A stretch of 64,000 nucleotides of DNA from Sphagnum compactum (lineage: Eukaryota; Bryophyta; Sphagnopsida; Sphagnales), in the NCBI GenBank assembly GCA_965153455.1, contig OZ234496.1, positions 5,217,207-5,281,206 on the forward strand, in the 5' to 3' direction. The position numbers and the translations under genes were made by a program. The first letter of the stretch is position 1, and every line of letters begins with the position of its first letter. Under the pieces are notes generated by a model, which saw nothing but the letters and a program-made list of their open reading frames with translations, made no database searches and had not been told where the DNA came from. Of this stretch, positions 60,050 to 64,000 are shown in pieces.

Positions 60050-63000
60050 TTCAGATAAAATACCTACCTGTTGCCTTCTGTTGCAGCAGTTGTTAAGTAA
60101 GTAACACAGCAGATGGTGGTTGATTGACTGAATTGCATATTCAAATCCCTGCACTATGAGACCCAATCACCGCCAATGAGATTGACCGTGTGAATAACAT
60201 CTCGGAAAATTGACGCAGCTACTGAAGTGACAAGGTCAAATTCAGCAACATTACGAAATTTGCACTTGGATTCAACCATCTTAGACTGTAAACACTTTAA
60301 AACTCTACAGCAAACAATATACACTCACTTGAGTTTGGTATGAATGAATTATATATCTCCATTATTGCAGAAGAAACAAAATGCCCAAATTGCAACCTCT
60401 GGAGACTCAGGAGAAAAACAGACAAACTCTAACTTTCAGAACTGCAACCTTGGACACTCAGGAAAAAAAAACAGAAAAACCCTAACCTTTCAGAAGTTTC
60501 AGCAATAGTAAAAGTGCAACTGCAGAATCGGAAACAGATACAAAACAGAAGATGAGACTAAAAGAGGGTGAAGTAAGTAAAAACATGCAAACAAAATGAA
60601 AATCCAGAGAAGGAGAAAAACAGGGAGTGGACACAACAACAAGAACAACAAGAGTAGTACGAGGATATCCTTTGAAACCCTAGTACTATCTCTGTAATGC
60701 AGCATTTGAAGAAGTTTGAAAAATTGTTTATCGGGTTTGTTGCGAAAGACGGTACCGGACTCTGCGAAAAACAACAACAACAACACTGCCAAGCAACCGA
60801 TGATGTCCTCCAAACAAACGCTTCCAGCAACGTCCAGTCTCCTCCTGTCTTACCAGACCCTCCGCTCGCTCCGTCGAAGGGGAAACAAGCACGCAACCAA
60901 AATGACCCACCGAAACCCTAAAAAGCTTCTAACCCTAAAAACCGTATAGATGCACACAATGAACCATTATAATACTACAATATCAGACAATACCATAGGG
61001 GGTATTTATACAAAGATAAATATTTTTACTAACTAGAAATACTATCTATCTATTTGCAAAATACCTACTAAACCTATTGAGAAAATAATAATAATAATAA
61101 TAAATATATAATTTATTTTTATTTTATTTAAAAAAGAATTGGACAATTTTTATGCACACCAAAATATGATATTAAACTATATTATATAAGAGAATATTAT
61201 TTATATGTTTTGACCTATTTTATTCTTTGGATTTATCTAAAGTCCATGGCTTTAAGCCATGTATATTTGTGCGCTCTAATTTTTTGAAAATATGAAAAGA
61301 CACATAGTGTAAGAATCCGTAATCCTCGTCTTAGAACGGTCGAGCTACAAGGATACATAATCTAAAAACCCTAATTTAGAAACGCTAATCTTTGTCTTTG
61401 CAGAGAAATTTTCTTTCCCATTTTTGCTTATAAACACGACATTCCAATTCTCCTTGGAATGTTTTGTGTTGCCAAGGCTCCAAACGTGCAAGGGACTCTC
61501 ATCACTACTACTATTGTTTACGTGGTTTTGTTGATACTAGATTGTTGTTGTTGTCATCTAAAAAGACTCTTTCGAGTTTCAATTGCGGAGGTTTTGTTGT
61601 GGTAAAGGAATTTCAACGTGAAACCGTAGTAGCAGTAGTAGAGGTTCCAGGTTCCATTTATGGGGCTTGGATCCAAGAGATGACTTGAGGAGCTCTATCA
61701 ACACATAGAGACACGATGACAGAGAATCTTAGGGAGCAAGAATTGATTTACAACTACATGCTCTTTGGATTGGGAAGGCAAGGCTACAGACGGATCTGTC
61801 TTTTGTGAAAGACACACAAAGAGAAAGCGGGAGGGGAGACAGTAGATGAGAATAGAAACTAATCATGAACAACTCAAATTGTTTGCACAACGATGGATTT
61901 CGCACCTTCCACTAGATATCACGAAACCGGGAGTGTTTCTCTTTCTCCCCCTCTTAAAAAATGTAGAAAATGAATGGCATGGGCAACAATGCAAGAGAAA
62001 GAAGGCTAGTCCCCTTTGGATCTACTACATCTTTTATTTCGACTCTCAAACCCCTTTGAACTTCTAATCTTTGTTTAGGTACAAAAGGTTTTGTGAAACA
62101 AGTCAAAGCTAATGATGATGATGATTCACCACAACATCCTGTGCATCATAATCATTTGAGGGATTTGAAGATTGTAGCTAATTTTTTGACAAGCTTGAAG
62201 ACTTGGGGTTCTTTTTCTTTGAGTAAGCTCCTTACATCAAAATTTGAAAAATCTAGTTCAACTGGGTCATGCTGTAAAATTTCCATTGATATGGTAGGAA
62301 ATTGTTGTTGGCTTGTTGGAAGCTTGAAGGAGTTGCAACTCTTATTTGATATGATGTGTTTTGAAACTTTGATGGTGCAGGCTTTCTATGGGAGATGCTG
62401 CATGTAACAAGGAAAGGAAAAGGATTGGCAGAATGGAAGGTGTGTTTGATTTCTCTTGACTCCTTTCCCACATCTCCCTCAATTTATTGAACCATGAATA
62501 AATCTCCTTCCACTATTTGAATTATGTAGAACATCAAGTTGTAAAACACCAGAGGAAAAGATACTACTTTGTTTTCACCTTTCCAATACAATTCAGGAGA
62601 AGCCTAATAACCTAGTTGAGTTATGAGAGCAAATTAGGAGATTTCATGTGGTGATGCTTCATTGGTATGAGGTTTGGTTGTTGGTTCTTATCATGGATGA
62701 AGTTACAATGAAAGTGATGTTCTTGCAAGATGGCTGATATCATTAATGAAGGCATCTTTTGTAAGCATTATTTTTCTGATATATACATTGCCTGCTATTG
62801 TTTCAATGTTAAAATCGTCAATAATTTAATTGTCAATTCTAGCAATATAGTGTTTTGCCTGTTTGTACTCAAAGAGGATGTGATGCATACCTGTGCAGTG
62901 AATGGATAATTTCCAATGTTTGTCATGTTTTGCAATGGTTGAGGATCCCAATAAATGGAAGCAACCACTACCTGCTCTTGATGTTGTTTATTTTATTGAG

Positions 63001-63330
63001 CCTTCTTGAAAGAAGTGGGTTGTGTAGTTTTCAAACACCCCATCTTTCCATCTTTGGTTTTTGGAATGTTGAATCCTAAAAGTTTGTAGAGTCAATCTAG
63101 AAATGGTTATCCTTATGTCTATGTAGTGTGAGGCAAGTCATGTAGGACGTTTCAGGGGAATCACCTCTCTATAAGAAGTCGATACTCAATCCTAGTACAT
63201 GACCTCCTCATTGGCACGACCATAATGACCACAATCACAATGGTTTATTTTTTATGTCATTCTCGTCTCTATTGGATTTGATATCACTTGCAACATTCTT
63301 GATGGCATCTATTGTGACTACATTTGTTTG
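60050..63330. other. Spacer without a supportable gene
   Basis: 60910-60945 carries two telobox-type motifs (AAACCCTAAA, AACCCTAAAA), which may mark a promoter pointing left or right. Frames around 60499-60930 are short and repeat-influenced (CAA run at 60771-60785). 60990-61450 is AT-rich. A 104-codon frame at 62093-62407 has mixed composition but no recognisable motif. Confidence 0.45.
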
Positions 63331-63364
63331 AAAGTTGGGATTATGCATGGGTCATATACAAGGG

Positions 63365-63562
63365 AAGTGTGTTGGCATATGGGTATGGCAATGCATCAAT
63401 CGACTTTTCAATTGGTTGCCATTTGCTATTCTGATATCGAAGAAACTTGTCTGCATGCATGGTGGAATTGGAAGGTTAATCAATCATGTGCAACAAATTG
63501 AAACTTTTCAATGGCCCATAACAATGGAAGCTAGCTTTGATGTGTTTACTAATCATTATTTT
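63365..63562 (+). pseudogene. Fragment of a BSL/BSU1-type Kelch phosphatase catalytic domain
   Basis: The frame reads GIWVWQCINRLFNWLPFAIL, then VCMHGGIGRLINHVQQIE, then WPITMEA. This is collinear with the PPP phosphatase core of plant BSL proteins, which act in brassinosteroid signalling: the conserved segment around the metal-site His (CMHGGIGRSINHVEQIE) and the following ITMEAG. Upstream and downstream catalytic motifs (GDYVDRG, RGNHE, LWSDP) are missing. After ITMEA the sequence diverges and stops. It is short and flanked by AT-rich spacer, so I call it a gene fragment, not a gene. Confidence 0.75.
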
Positions 63563-64000
63563 TAATAATGAGGTTCTTGAATCAACATTAAATAACCTTT
63601 GATTGATCCGGAGCTTTATTCCTTGATCACGGGGTTCTAGTAATGTAATATACCTATAATTATTTATTGTTCATATTTCCCCCATCTTTCCTTAAGAACT
63701 TATGAAATTTATCATAAATCCACCATATGTTGTTTCAAGAAATAAAAATTGATAAGTGAAACCCATTATAATACATCGATAAAAACATCAATAATATTTT
63801 TATTTACAAAATAATAATTTTGTATCCTTTTTAAATGAACATATCAAATTTACATAACAAATTTTAAATATAAATTCTCACTTAAAAAGTGAGTTGTAAT
63901 AATTTTTACATATTCATATTAAATGTAAAACAAATATATAATAAAATTTTAATATAAAATATTTTGATAGATGTTCTATCTAATTTATGAATACAATTTT

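Noticed and set aside
1-64000. CRISPR arrays, bacterial operons, phage or plasmid features
   Set aside because: The spliced genes, mitochondrial targeting, copia element and plant telomere repeat show a plant nuclear genome. The tandem repeats lack unique spacers of constant length.
1-64000. tRNA, rRNA or snRNA genes
   Set aside because: I did not recognise A/B-box pairs with a cloverleaf or conserved rRNA segments anywhere by eye. A tRNAscan-SE and Infernal run would settle this.

Overview
This is eukaryotic nuclear DNA from a land plant. The genes have many spliced exons with GT..AG introns, the spacers are AT-rich, there is a decayed Ty1/copia element, and a short plant-type telomere heptamer run sits inside an intron. 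Two genes argue for a seed-free plant (lycophyte, fern or moss) rather than a flowering plant. One is an aquaporin whose filter residues I read as His-His-Ala-Arg, the pattern I associate with the HIP subfamily of Physcomitrella and Selaginella. The other is a kinesin with a kinesin-3-type motor and an FHA-like domain, a class I do not know from flowering plants. The lineage is an inference.

Layout. 1-2.5 kb: AT-rich spacer with a near-perfect 108-bp inverted repeat and a ~53-bp tandem repeat. 2.5-3.64 kb: simple-sequence-rich leader. 3.64-9.08 kb (+): ABCG half-transporter of the ABCG11/12 clade, 12 exons, intact at 738 aa. 9.1-12.1 kb: spacer. 12.1-14.9 kb (+): broken Ty1/copia with a recognisable 3' LTR. 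15.4-20.7 kb (-): HIP-like aquaporin; five exons resolved, both terminal exons unresolved, and its introns hold several copies of a MITE-like family. 21.1-31.7 kb: about 10 kb with no gene I can support, including a ~0.8-kb degenerate satellite. 31.74-43.51 kb (-): kinesin-3-like gene with an intact motor and an approximately 5-kb exon that carries dozens of 14-residue repeats centred on G-x-Q-T, ahead of the FHA-like domain and a short tail. 44.17-46.50 kb (+): intronless mitochondrial complex I 75-kDa subunit (NDUFS1). 47.3-48.2 kb: eight-copy 114-bp satellite. 49.10-53.64 kb (+): SMG7/EST1-like nonsense-mediated decay factor, five coding exons, 1061 aa, with a probable intron in its 3' UTR. 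56.35-57.32 kb (-): intronless MRG chromatin protein, head to head with an unrecognised transcription unit starting at 57.55 kb. 58.5-60.05 kb: patchwork of broken reading frames. 63.37-63.56 kb: fragment of a BSL/BSU1-type phosphatase.

The genes are ordinary dispersed plant genes, not a cluster: surface lipid export, channel transport, microtubule transport, respiration, RNA surveillance and chromatin reading. The kinesin is the most unusual locus. The sequence supports a complete reading frame through the motor and the giant repeat exon; the proposed partner (dynein light chain LC8) is a hypothesis.
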